Source of the DNA: Lachnospiraceae bacterium
GTDB lineage: Bacteria > Bacillota > Clostridia > Lachnospirales > Lachnospiraceae
Assembly (NCBI GenBank): GCA_017626325.1
Contig: JAGAIZ010000002.1
Coordinates: 1-57,147 of the forward strand
Direction: 5' to 3'
DNA length: 57,147 nt
The notes under the pieces are model-generated. The model saw only the letters and a program-made list of their open reading frames with translations, searched no databases and was not told where the DNA came from. How positions within the stretch are numbered: position 1 is the first letter of the stretch; the number at the start of each line of letters is the position of its first letter. Position numbers and translations under genes: made by a program. This document shows positions 17,953-25,063 of this stretch, piece by piece.

Positions 17953-19650
17953 TTAATCCTCCTGCTCTTTAGCGCCATCCTCATCCGTAATATCCTTGTA
18001 TAACGCCGCTGCCGAGAAACTGACAGATACTGTTCCCGTCTCTTCTTCTATCTCTTCCACCACTGAGGCTACTGTCACGCTTGTCGGCTGCAGGCTTTCA
18101 AAGGTACGAAGCTGTTCAATCGCTGCCGCGACCTCGGTCTTCGTACTCACACTCATATTGATCGCCACGCCCTCTGTCGTGCTTGTAAAAGACACCACAT
18201 GGACGTCGCTGGGCAGTTTATTCTCCAGCTCTTCCAAAAATTCAACCAACTCTTCATTACGGTTCTTCGTAACGTCGTACATCGATACCGCCAAATTATA
18301 ATCCGCCAGAGTCTCCACATACTCATTATAAATCGGTATCACTTCTTCCACCTCAGCAGACTGCGCTTTCAATTCCATATTCGTCTTCTGTGCGCCCACG
18401 TAGCGGATTACGGAGAACGAGATAAGTGCAATGGCCACAATTAATCCGACCACTAGAAGCAAGCCCGCGATGAAAGTACCGCTCACTGCAGAGCTGCTTT
18501 TACTGCCGCCTTCCTTTTTGCCTTTGCCCTTATCCGCTTCTTTCTTGAATCCAAGCGGTTCTGCCGCCGCACCTACGCAGGCGATATACTCTCCATAGTA
18601 TTCCTGTTTAAAATTCTTCTCCAGATTCCATCCGGCAGACTGCCGCAAAATCTCCACAGGATGATTTATCTCCCTCGCCAGCAGTTCCGCCATTCCCCGG
18701 ATATTCGCACCCAGGCCGGTTATGATCACACGATCAACAGACGTGCCTGCATTGTGCGACACATAATAATCTATAACTCTGGCAATGCCGCCTGTCAGCG
18801 GCAGAAGCGCATCCGTTACCGTCTGTTTCGCGCGTTCCTCCGCAGTCTTCTCTCCCAGTTCTTCTTCCGGCGGATCGTCCAGATAGTCCACTTCATTTTC
18901 CGAAACATTCGTTATCAGAACGCAATCGTTCTTCGTCATAACCTGCAATGCCTGTCCGACATTCTGAATATCCCCCCAATGTCTGGACTCCATAACAGTA
19001 TCGACCGCTTCCTCCATGCCATAAGCTACATTTCTGGTAAAAGCAAGCGTTCCATTCTGCACCACCATCACAAGCGTAGAACGCTCATCAATCTTTACGA
19101 TCAGATTCGTTCCCTGCGCGCACTCTTCCTTCACCACCTGATAAACGCTGTTGCCGGCATAATCAATCGCCGCAATCTCAAGCTTCAGCGCCTTAGCCAG
19201 ATCATAGTATCCGTCAAGAAGCGCTGTAGGCGCCGCCATGACCAGCAGCTTATACTGCTGCGTCCCTTTGGTCTCGCCTATCACACCCAGTATACTGTAT
19301 GCCAGTTGGTACTGACTCAAATCTACCGGAAAATAGTCCGATGCATTGGCATTTACCACATCCGCAATACGATTTTCTTTCACAAAAGGAATCGCGACCT
19401 CACGGCTGGCTATTTTAGCGGAGGTAATGGTAAACATCACCTGCTTGGATTTCATTTTATTCTCTGTCAGAGCCTTTTTTAACGAATCCGCATATTCCGG
19501 CGTAACCATCAACGCGCCGTCGTTAATGACGCCTTCCGTCGTAGGAATTGTAAAACTTTTATATACTCTGTGCGTCTTGGACTTATAGTCCACTTCACAG
19601 ACTCTGGTCAGCGAATAACCGATTTCAATACTGATTACCTTACCAGCCAT
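17953..19650 (-). CDS. Fused PilM-PilN type IV pilus assembly protein
   Basis: This is a 565-residue fusion. The first about 370 residues are an actin-like PilM ATPase (starting GKVISIEIGYSLTRVCEVDY, with a VDRVIITGLGANIRGM nucleotide-fold segment). A low-complexity Lys/Gly/Ser linker follows, then one transmembrane segment (about 385-412, AGLLLVVGLIVAIALISFSV) and a PilN-like coiled coil and domain ending near SVSFSAAALYKDI. In most bacteria PilM binds the short cytoplasmic tail of a separate PilN; here the two are one chain. The start ATG 19650 has a strong AAAGGAGG. The next gene is pilO, as expected. Confidence 0.85.
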   Translation of the reverse strand: MAGKVISIEIGYSLTRVCEVDYKSKTHRVYKSFTIPTTEGVINDGALMVTPEYADSLKKALTENKMKSKQVMFTITSAKIASREVAIPFVKENRIADVVNANASDYFPVDLSQYQLAYSILGVIGETKGTQQYKLLVMAAPTALLDGYYDLAKALKLEIAAIDYAGNSVYQVVKEECAQGTNLIVKIDERSTLVMVVQNGTLAFTRNVAYGMEEAVDTVMESRHWGDIQNVGQALQVMTKNDCVLITNVSENEVDYLDDPPEEELGEKTAEERAKQTVTDALLPLTGGIARVIDYYVSHNAGTSVDRVIITGLGANIRGMAELLAREINHPVEILRQSAGWNLEKNFKQEYYGEYIACVGAAAEPLGFKKEADKGKGKKEGGSKSSSAVSGTFIAGLLLVVGLIVAIALISFSVIRYVGAQKTNMELKAQSAEVEEVIPIYNEYVETLADYNLAVSMYDVTKNRNEELVEFLEELENKLPSDVHVVSFTSTTEGVAINMSVSTKTEVAAAIEQLRTFESLQPTSVTVASVVEEIEEETGTVSVSFSAAALYKDITDEDGAKEQED

Positions 19651-19739
19651 GAATCGTTTCCTCCTTTAGTCAAATCCTCATTTATGTAATAAACCTGCCG
19701 GCCGCGCCAAGCAGGTGTTCTATTCTGTCTTATTATCAT

Positions 19740-20492
19740 TTAAAATTGTGCCAGATACCACGCAAGCATCTGGTCTCCCCACAACGCAGCGATAAAAACT
19801 CCCATGGAAAGGTAGGGACCCATCGCCAGTACATGATCTTCGCCGCTGACTTTCATGCGAATCACATGGATGACAGCGCCTAATACACACCCCAGTAAAA
19901 AGGCCAGTATAATTAATTTCCAGCCAAGCAGCAGTCCGCAGACTGCCATCAGCTTCACATCGCCGCCGCCGATTGCCCTGCCCTTCGAGGCATAATACAG
20001 CACGGCAAGCACCGTACTGACAGACAGGAAGCCGATCAGGTAATCCAGAAAACGAGTATAGTCCACCGCTACCCGGATCAGCCCCAGTGCCAGTATAAAC
20101 ACGTTAATTCCGAAAGGAATCTCATAAGTTCTAAAGTCAATGACACTCAACACAAGGAGCGCCGAAGTCAGCAAACAGTAGAGTAGGGATTCTACGTTTA
20201 CCCCATTTACAAAAACAATAAACAAATATGCTATTCCATTCAGCATCTCTATGAACGGATACTGAATGGATAGCTTCGCGCCACATTTACGGCACCTGCC
20301 CCGTAAAAACAGATAACTGAATACCGGAAACATATCGTACCAGCTTAACTGGTATCCACAATTCATACAGTGCGATCTGGTTTTTACAATATCCTCGTGC
20401 TTCGGAATACGGTAAATACAGACATTCAGGAAACTGCCTATTGTAATGCCGAAGAGGAATATGATGATGTACAAAAATACTTCGAGGGGCAT
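19740..20492 (-). CDS. pilD: Prepilin peptidase / N-methyltransferase
   Basis: A 250-residue polytopic membrane aspartyl protease (A24 family) that cleaves prepilin leaders and usually methylates the new N-terminus. The N-terminal cytoplasmic loop has the zinc-binding pairs CMNC and CRKC (about residues 42-45 and 67-72), present in the bifunctional type. The two catalytic aspartates are in the DFRTYEIP segment and in GGGDVKLMA. At least six hydrophobic helices are visible. It is placed between the major pilin and pilMN. Confidence 0.93.
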   Translation of the reverse strand: MPLEVFLYIIIFLFGITIGSFLNVCIYRIPKHEDIVKTRSHCMNCGYQLSWYDMFPVFSYLFLRGRCRKCGAKLSIQYPFIEMLNGIAYLFIVFVNGVNVESLLYCLLTSALLVLSVIDFRTYEIPFGINVFILALGLIRVAVDYTRFLDYLIGFLSVSTVLAVLYYASKGRAIGGGDVKLMAVCGLLLGWKLIILAFLLGCVLGAVIHVIRMKVSGEDHVLAMGPYLSMGVFIAALWGDQMLAWYLAQF

Positions 20493-20553
20493 AGTGGTTA
20501 ATCCTTTAAATTAATTGTGTATTTCGTTCTGGCTAAGTAAAAGCATATATGTT

Positions 20554-21021
20554 CTAGGTTTCAGGTGTTGAAGCTGCCGCTATAGCACCCGATCCGTCAA
20601 TACCTGATGTTGTTACTTCCCAGACACTGTTCGTTGCATTATACTGTAATGTAATCGAAATATCAGCATCTGCATACGCGCTGGACTGGAATCGGGAACT
20701 CGACATGGTCGAAGCATCCAAAAGCCCCAGAGTAGTAATTACAGTTTGTAAATCACCGGAAACAGTAATTGCATTTGTGTCATCATCACTTGTAACTGTA
20801 TATGTTTTGCTTGTATCCAGATTTGCATCCGGATCAGAAGCTACCACCTGCAGCGTGTTGATAAATTCAACAGCAGTCTGTGTGTCAGTTGAAACCCTGC
20901 TCTTCTCCACATAACGCAGATACTGCGGAGCAAGTACCGCTACCAGGATTACCATAATAGCAATAACGATAATCAACTCAACAAGGGAAAAACCTTTGTT
21001 ATTCATTTTTCTTTCTTTCAT
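20554..21021 (-). CDS. Type IV major pilin candidate
   Basis: A 155-residue prepilin: MKERKMNNKGFSLVELIIVI, a 10-residue leader, Gly-1, Phe+1, Glu+5, and a hydrophobic helix of about 22 residues, then PQYLRYVEKSRVSTDTQTAVEFINTL typical of clostridial PilA proteins. The C-terminal half is Ser/Thr/Asp-rich without cysteines. It is the only pilin here of normal major-subunit size. It is preceded by AAGGAG and by a 243-base leader with two strong hairpins, which would allow separate, higher expression. This makes it the likely main pilus subunit. Confidence 0.9.
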   Translation of the reverse strand: MKERKMNNKGFSLVELIIVIAIMVILVAVLAPQYLRYVEKSRVSTDTQTAVEFINTLQVVASDPDANLDTSKTYTVTSDDDTNAITVSGDLQTVITTLGLLDASTMSSSRFQSSAYADADISITLQYNATNSVWEVTTSGIDGSGAIAAASTPET

Positions 21022-21179
21022 TATTCTTTCTCCTTCTTCCTCTTATTCATTGCAGGCGCTACGACGCGCCCTGTATCTTAAGCACGGCTGTCCCCTACAA
21101 ACAGACGTGTTTAATTCACGCTTTGTTTACCATATCTGCATATTGATATATGCCTGCATTTATATAATCAAAAGAGATT

Positions 21180-21224
21180 CTATATCTTAGATAAGATATA
21201 GAAGAAAAGGGCTGACCCTTTTCT
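21180..21224 (-). terminator. Double hairpin between pilC and pilin (attenuator or terminator)
   Basis: Two adjacent inverted repeats lie in the 243-base gap between pilC and the pilin: AGAAAAGGG/CCCTTTTCT with a 4-base loop (21203-21224) and CTATATCTTA/TAAGATATAG with a 2-base loop (21180-21201). On the minus strand the first stem is followed by TTCTATAT. They could stop most transcripts from pilC, so the pilin would rely on a promoter in 21022-21179, where I see only weak elements, or they could protect a processed pilin mRNA. Confidence 0.6.
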
Positions 21225-21264
21225 CCGGGTTGCGTATCTTGTCAAAAGAACGTTATACTCCCTT

Positions 21265-22479
21265 TTACAGATTATCTAATGCGGAATACATTGTTACCAT
21301 AGGTGCCATACATGCACCGATCAAAATACCTACCACACCCGCGAGCGCTATAATAATCATCGGTTCCATGGCTGCCATCAGCGACTGTACCGCCATCTCC
21401 ACTTCTTCCTCGTAATAATCAGCCAGTTTATTGAGCATTTCCTCCGTAGAACCGACTTCTTCGCCAATATGTATCATATGGTACACCATAGGCGGAAACA
21501 AACCGCAAGTCTGTAAAGGCTGCGACAGAGGCACGCCGATCATGATCTGCGCTACAGAATCTTTCAACGCTTCCTTGAACCATATGTTAGTCATCGTATC
21601 CGCCACAATATCGACCGCTTCCACCAGCGGTACGCCTGCCGCCAGTAACGTGCTTAACGTCCTGGACATCTGAGATGATGCCGATTTCACAATCAGATTC
21701 TTAATAGCGGGAATCTTAAGCTGAAGTCTGCCCAATACATGTTTGCCGCTGATCGTCTTCGCCCACGCCCGCAAAGCGACTACAATAGCAATCACCGCCG
21801 GGATAATCAGATACCAGAAGCCCTGAATAAAATCGCTCATATGTACTACCATCATGGTAATCGCCGGCAGTTCCGTGCCCAGTTCTTCAAACATGTCTGT
21901 ATATGCCGGGATAACAAATACCAGCATAACAATGACTACCGCCACTGCCACTAACGCAACCACGATCGGATAAATCATGGCTTTCTTAACAAGCGCCTGC
22001 GTCTTGGCTGACTTCTCAAACTGTATCGCCATACGCTCCATCGAAGTATCCAAACTGCCGGAAGCCTCGCCAGCACGCGCCATCTGTATCAGCAGTTCTG
22101 GAAAAACCTTCGGGTGCTGTGCCAGAGAATCCGCAAAGCTCTCGCCCTTCTCAACATCCGCGCAGACCGCGAGCAGCGCTTTCTTCAGCTTAACATTCTC
22201 AGTCTGTTCCGCCAGCATATGGAGCGTCTCAATAATCGTAACGCCCGCTCTCGTAATACTAGCGAACTGTCTGCAGAATACCGCCATATCACGGGTAGTC
22301 GGCTTGCCGCCTATATCCACATTAATATCTCTGGTTAAAGCATTCTGTTCCGTAATTTCCAACACAATCAATCCCTGGTTTTTCAGGTCCCGTACCACCA
22401 GTTCTTTATTGTCGGCCTCTTTACTGCCTTTGATTTCCTTACCGCTCTTATCGATTGCGACATAACCCCAAGTCGCCAT
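21265..22479 (-). CDS. pilC: Type IV pilus inner-membrane platform protein PilC
   Basis: A 404-residue GspF/PilC protein. It has two repeated cytoplasmic domains, each with the family signature (RQFASITRAGVTIIETLHML in the first half; SRTLSTLLAAGVPLVEAVDI in the second), and three transmembrane segments (about 165-190, 215-235, 372-395). It forms the platform that the PilB and PilT ATPases drive. The start at 22479 has an AGGAG-type site. It is now the first gene of the pilus operon because the provirus and other insertions separate it from pilB, 12.6 kb away. Confidence 0.95.
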   Translation of the reverse strand: MATWGYVAIDKSGKEIKGSKEADNKELVVRDLKNQGLIVLEITEQNALTRDINVDIGGKPTTRDMAVFCRQFASITRAGVTIIETLHMLAEQTENVKLKKALLAVCADVEKGESFADSLAQHPKVFPELLIQMARAGEASGSLDTSMERMAIQFEKSAKTQALVKKAMIYPIVVALVAVAVVIVMLVFVIPAYTDMFEELGTELPAITMMVVHMSDFIQGFWYLIIPAVIAIVVALRAWAKTISGKHVLGRLQLKIPAIKNLIVKSASSQMSRTLSTLLAAGVPLVEAVDIVADTMTNIWFKEALKDSVAQIMIGVPLSQPLQTCGLFPPMVYHMIHIGEEVGSTEEMLNKLADYYEEEVEMAVQSLMAAMEPMIIIALAGVVGILIGACMAPMVTMYSALDNL

Positions 22480-22544
22480 ATTCTCTCCTCTGTAAACACA
22501 ATTTATGCTTTTTGTACATTCTTATTGTCACTTATGTCCATTTC

Positions 22545-22573
22545 ATTATATACATATCAAATAATTTTTTCAA
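22545..22573 (-). promoter_or_regulatory. Strong predicted promoter of pilC, next to the left attachment repeat
   Basis: On the minus strand TTGAAA (22573-22568), a 17-base spacer and a perfect TATAAT (22550-22545) lie about 65 bases upstream of pilC. The attachment repeat begins 12 bases upstream of the -35. This promoter lies on the host side of the junction and can drive pilC and downstream pilus genes despite the insertion. Confidence 0.75.
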
Positions 22574-22584
22574 TAAAAAACATA

Positions 22585-22599
22585 ATTTCATCCTATATT
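22585..22599 (+). repeat. attL: left copy of 15-bp direct repeat
   Basis: ATTTCATCCTATATT is repeated exactly at 32209-32223. The two copies bracket all the phage-type genes: the left copy lies between the pilC promoter and the first phage ORF, the right copy after the transposase terminator. They are best read as attL and attR. Overlap of one copy predicts a circular form of about 9,624 bp. Confidence 0.75.
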
Positions 22600-22635
22600 G
22601 CCAAGTTGTAAATTTATATTTAAAGAAAAGAGCAA

Positions 22636-22812
22636 TTATTTACCGTGATGCTTTTTAGCGGCCTTAACACACCGTGTAGCAAGTATCAGCCCTAAGATAA
22701 TAAGGCATAAGACTGGATACCGCCTAACAAAATCAATGAATCCATTCAGAAGCACAATGCTGCCTTCCATAATGGCATTGAGAAAAGCATCATGAAACTG
22801 GTCACCACTCAC
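22636..22812 (-). CDS. Small membrane protein, only leftward gene of the provirus (hypothetical)
   Basis: A 58-residue frame starts with GTG at 22812 (an internal ATG gives 44 residues). It contains one hydrophobic helix (YPVLCLIILGLILATRCV) and ends in a basic tail (KAAKKHHGK), the profile of a small inner-membrane phage protein. It runs opposite to the other phage genes. The ribosome binding site is weak (AAGAGATGG). I do not recognise it. By position at the phage edge it could be a superinfection or repressor-like function, but nothing in the sequence shows that. Confidence 0.5.
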   Translation of the reverse strand: MSGDQFHDAFLNAIMEGSIVLLNGFIDFVRRYPVLCLIILGLILATRCVKAAKKHHGK

Positions 22813-22839
22813 AACACACCATCTCTTTTCTGATCCTGT

Positions 22840-22880
22840 GGAGAAGGAGTTTTTCCCCTGGCAAGGTTTTCTCCTTCTCC
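22840..22880. other. Inverted repeat near the left provirus end
   Basis: GGAGAAGGAG at 22840-22849 pairs perfectly with CTCCTTCTCC at 22871-22880 around a 21-base loop. A T-run (GTTTTTTGC) follows 10 bases later on the plus strand. It separates the leftward small gene from the rightward phage genes and could be a terminator or an operator. Confidence 0.5.
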
Positions 22881-22967
22881 ATCCAGCAGTTTTTTGCTTT
22901 TCATTATATCACAAACAAGTCCAATAAAACGGGCTTTATAAAGAGTTAATGTTTAAGGGGCATAAGA

Positions 22968-23195
22968 ATGATGCATGAAGAAGGATATTTACTTGCACGG
23001 TTAGGAATGTCAGTTGAGGATGCGGAACGCATTGAAGAAATGTGTGATGATAAAGGCACTGCAGTGAAATGCCTGCTCAGGCAGTTCCTGTGTGACCTCA
23101 TAGACAACGATAAAAGTGGCGGAAGTGATGCGCGCATGGCAATATCTGAATGGTATCGCTGCAGCGATTTCCAGACTGCCACAAATAACGGTTAA
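22968..23195 (+). CDS. Small hypothetical phage protein
   Basis: A 75-residue acidic protein starts at ATG 22968 behind AAGGGG. It contains a segment resembling a helix-turn-helix or ribbon-helix-helix N-terminus (LLARLGMSVEDAERIEEMC) and five cysteines across its length. It is the first rightward gene of the provirus and precedes the ssDNA-binding candidate by about 70 bases. I do not recognise a family. A regulatory role is possible from its size and position but is not shown. Confidence 0.6.
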   Translation: MMHEEGYLLARLGMSVEDAERIEEMCDDKGTAVKCLLRQFLCDLIDNDKSGGSDARMAISEWYRCSDFQTATNNG

Positions 23196-23267
23196 AATGC
23201 GCATTTAACATATAATTACAAACAACTATTCAAAGAGAAAAGAACAAAGAAAGAAGAGGTAAGAAAA

Positions 23268-23564
23268 ATGAAATGTACAATAGTTGGAATTAAAAAAGGA
23301 AAAACCAAAAACGGCAAGGAATGCTATAACTACTACGGCGTGAAGGACTTCTCCGATTATGACAGGGAGAATTCCGAATGCCAGGGACAGGAACCCGTCT
23401 CAGCTTTCAGCTACAAAGATTACAGCGTCATGGTCGGGGACGTGGTGGACTTCCGCTATGAGCCCGGATTCGAAGGAAGGGCAACCCTGGAAGATATCGT
23501 GATGGTAGAACCTGCCGGTAAGACCCCTTTTGACAACGCGGAAGGGAAAACAAAAGGAAAGTAA
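23268..23564 (+). CDS. Small phage protein, candidate ssDNA-binding protein (pV-like)
   Basis: A 98-residue protein beginning MKCTIVGIKKGKTKNGKECY, with alternating beta-strand-like segments, many tyrosines (YNYYGVKDF, FSYKDYSV) and a motif VGDVVDFRYEPGFEGRATL typical of OB-like small barrels. It ends in a Lys-rich tail. In filamentous phages the ssDNA-binding protein pV follows the replication gene and precedes the coat genes, and circularly this gene has that position. The assignment rests on size, fold-like pattern and location, not on a recognised signature. A good AAGAGG-type site precedes the ATG. Confidence 0.6.
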   Translation: MKCTIVGIKKGKTKNGKECYNYYGVKDFSDYDRENSECQGQEPVSAFSYKDYSVMVGDVVDFRYEPGFEGRATLEDIVMVEPAGKTPFDNAEGKTKGK

Positions 23565-23568
23565 GATG

Positions 23569-23602
23569 AATCCGGCACGGTTTGAAAGAATTGTGCCGGA
23601 TT
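23569..23602 (+). terminator. Perfect 10-bp hairpin after the ssDNA-binding candidate
   Basis: AATCCGGCAC at 23569-23578 pairs with GTGCCGGATT at 23593-23602, directly after the stop of the upstream gene and 20 bases before the next start. Only a short T-run follows (TTTCTC), so it may be a partial terminator that grades expression or a 3'-end protector. Confidence 0.55.
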
Positions 23603-23623
23603 TCTCATGAGAGGAAAAAATAT

Positions 23624-23959
23624 ATGGACATTTTATTTGTAACTGCTGTCATGTTCCTGCTGGCCTGCTTTATATTCCGCAAAAAACTGGCGGAACTGTT
23701 CATGGAACATAAGGCCCACAAAAAAGAGTTGCTGGCTGCTCCCGCCCTGCCTGCTTACGCGGACAAAGCAGAAACTGCCGTTTATAAAGTCCTGGCATTC
23801 AATGCCCGTGACTACCAGACAACAAAAGACCTGGAAAACATGATGGAGCTCCGGCTTGAACAGTGCATCACCGGGCTTGCCAGGCAGGGGCATACAGCAG
23901 AAGTTGAATTCCATGCCACGGGGTTTGTACTCGTGTATCTGGTGAAATACAGCTATTAA
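23624..23959 (+). CDS. Small phage membrane protein (hypothetical)
   Basis: 111 residues from ATG 23624 (GAGAGGAAA upstream); the longer TTG start at 23582 lies inside the hairpin and is less likely. It has an N-terminal transmembrane helix (ILFVTAVMFLLACFIF), a basic stretch with KKLAELFMEHKAHKK, then a soluble domain of about 70 residues. Its topology would place the domain in the cytoplasm or envelope. I do not recognise the family. The position corresponds to the accessory or minor-coat region of filamentous phages. Confidence 0.65.
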   Translation: MDILFVTAVMFLLACFIFRKKLAELFMEHKAHKKELLAAPALPAYADKAETAVYKVLAFNARDYQTTKDLENMMELRLEQCITGLARQGHTAEVEFHATGFVLVYLVKYSY

Positions 23960-24189
23960 CCGGAAAAGATATCCATGCCACGCGGAAACAGACTGCCGCC
24001 TGAAACAGCATGACACCGCGTTCAAACCATCCGTGCGAAGCTAGGATATTCAATTTGAACCTTCCCGTTGGCATTTAAGCTGCATTTTCAGCCAATCTCC
24101 TATAACAGCCATTACCCCGTGTGTATAACGGCCGGTAATCTCCGGAAGAAAGCCTGCATACTCCCGCCTGCATCCGCCTGTTTTTTCTT
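23960..24189. other. Non-coding provirus stretch before the structured RNA
   Basis: No credible gene is present between the membrane-protein gene and the structured region. Short frames here have no ribosome binding sites. A T-rich run (CTGTTTTTTCTTTG, about 24179-24192) precedes the structured block. Confidence 0.5.
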
Positions 24190-24500
24190 TGATGTAGTAT
24201 CAGTGTGAGCGGTTCAGAAGCCGGGCGGGAACCCATGGGGTCGAGCCAGTACTGCAGGAAACGGATAGGTTTTGTTAGTTCGGGAGACTGTTTAAGAGCG
24301 ATTCATAGTGTAGTCGTGGGCCCGGCTTCTCGCGGGCACAGCCATAACCTGACGGTTAAATGTGACAGCCTGACGCCGGCGACACGGAAGTTTATATCCC
24401 GGGCAGACGGTATATTATACGCGGAGATACCGCACCTGCAGCAATGGAAGTAACCCGCGTGAAGTCAAAGCCCCGTCCCCGGCGTCTGAGGGGACTTTAA
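24190..24500 (+). ncRNA. Candidate large structured RNA (or structured ssDNA) in the provirus
   Basis: About 300 bases without a credible gene contain many nested inverted repeats: AGAAGCCGGGC (24216-24226) with GCCCGGCTTCT (24320-24330), a perfect 11-bp stem enclosing a 93-base domain; local hairpins AACC-TGAC-GGTT and GGTAT/ATACC; and GTCCCC/GGGGAC near the 3' end followed by TTTAAAT. The loops are purine-rich, with segments such as GGGAACCCATGGGGTCGAG and GGAAACGGATAGG that look like conserved RNA tertiary elements. An 82-codon frame crosses the block but has no ribosome binding site or protein-like character. Candidates to test are the large bacterial RNAs carried by mobile elements (raiA, ROOL, GOLLD, ARRPOF). 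I cannot assign it from memory. Confidence 0.55.
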
Positions 24501-24560
24501 ATCCTTACCGCTCTTTTTCCCAGCCGATCTTTTCATGGAATGCGGAAAAACCAGCGGTTC

Positions 24561-24581
24561 GCAAGGGAACTGTTCCCTTGC
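24561..24581. other. Perfect short palindrome
   Basis: GCAAGGGAA, a 3-base loop CTG and TTCCCTTGC form a compact hairpin between the structured RNA and the tandem duplication. It may be a terminator without a T-tract or a structural element of the ssDNA genome. Confidence 0.5.
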
Positions 24582-24654
24582 ACGTTCATGGGCCGCTATG
24601 ATTTTACGCGGAGACACCGTTGCATACAGACACAGTCAGGCGGCGCGTGAATTA

Positions 24655-25063
24655 TTAAGAAATTGAAAAGAGCCGGGCATGATATGAAAGACATAACCGT
24701 CCGGAAACACCGCAAGGAACAGCAGTTCTTAGCTTTTGCGCGACCGTTCTTTGAAAAGGGGGATTCGGTTCCTTGGCCCCCTTTTCTGGTCGAAGAAAGC
24801 TTAGAAATGCGGTTCTTACCGGAGCCAGCAAAGTAGAGGTATGAAGATGAAGGAAGAATTAAGAAACTGAAAAGAGCCAGGCATGATATGAAAGACATAA
24901 CCGTCCGGAAACACCGCAAGGAACAGCAGTTCTTAGCTTTTGCGCGACCGTTCTTTGAAAAGGGGGGGTTCGGTTCCTTGGCCCCCTTTTCTGGTCGAAG
25001 AAAGCTTAGAAATGCGGTTCTTACCGGAGCCAGTAAAGTAGAGGTATGAAGATGAAGGAAGAA
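24655..25063 (+). repeat. Adjacent tandem duplication of about 205 bp ahead of a minor coat gene
   Basis: Copy 1 (24655-24858) and copy 2 (24859-25063) abut exactly and differ at only a few positions, including a G-run of 5 versus 7. Each copy carries the hairpin AAAAGGGGG/CCCCCTTTT (24754-24785 and 24958-24990) and the small stem GAAC-AGCA-GTTC. Each ends with the ribosome binding site and first codons of the downstream gene. In copy 1 the start runs into a stop after nine codons; in copy 2 it opens the real gene. Confidence 0.9.

Noticed and set aside
21022-21179. c-di-GMP riboswitch upstream of the pilin, as known in some clostridial pilus loci
   Set aside because: I looked for the class I and class II conserved segments and found no convincing match; only simple hairpins are present.
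22585-22625. dif-like XerC/XerD site: TCCTA in the repeat core followed by TTGTAAATT resembles the two arms of a Bacillota dif site
   Set aside because: The spacing between the arms is off by one base, the second arm lies on the phage side only, and the right junction lacks a matching arm. The locus is also an unlikely place for dif. Only the direct repeat is kept.
24205-24453. 82-codon open frame across the structured block
   Set aside because: No ribosome binding site, no recognisable domain, and the base pairing explains the sequence better. Treated as RNA or structured ssDNA.
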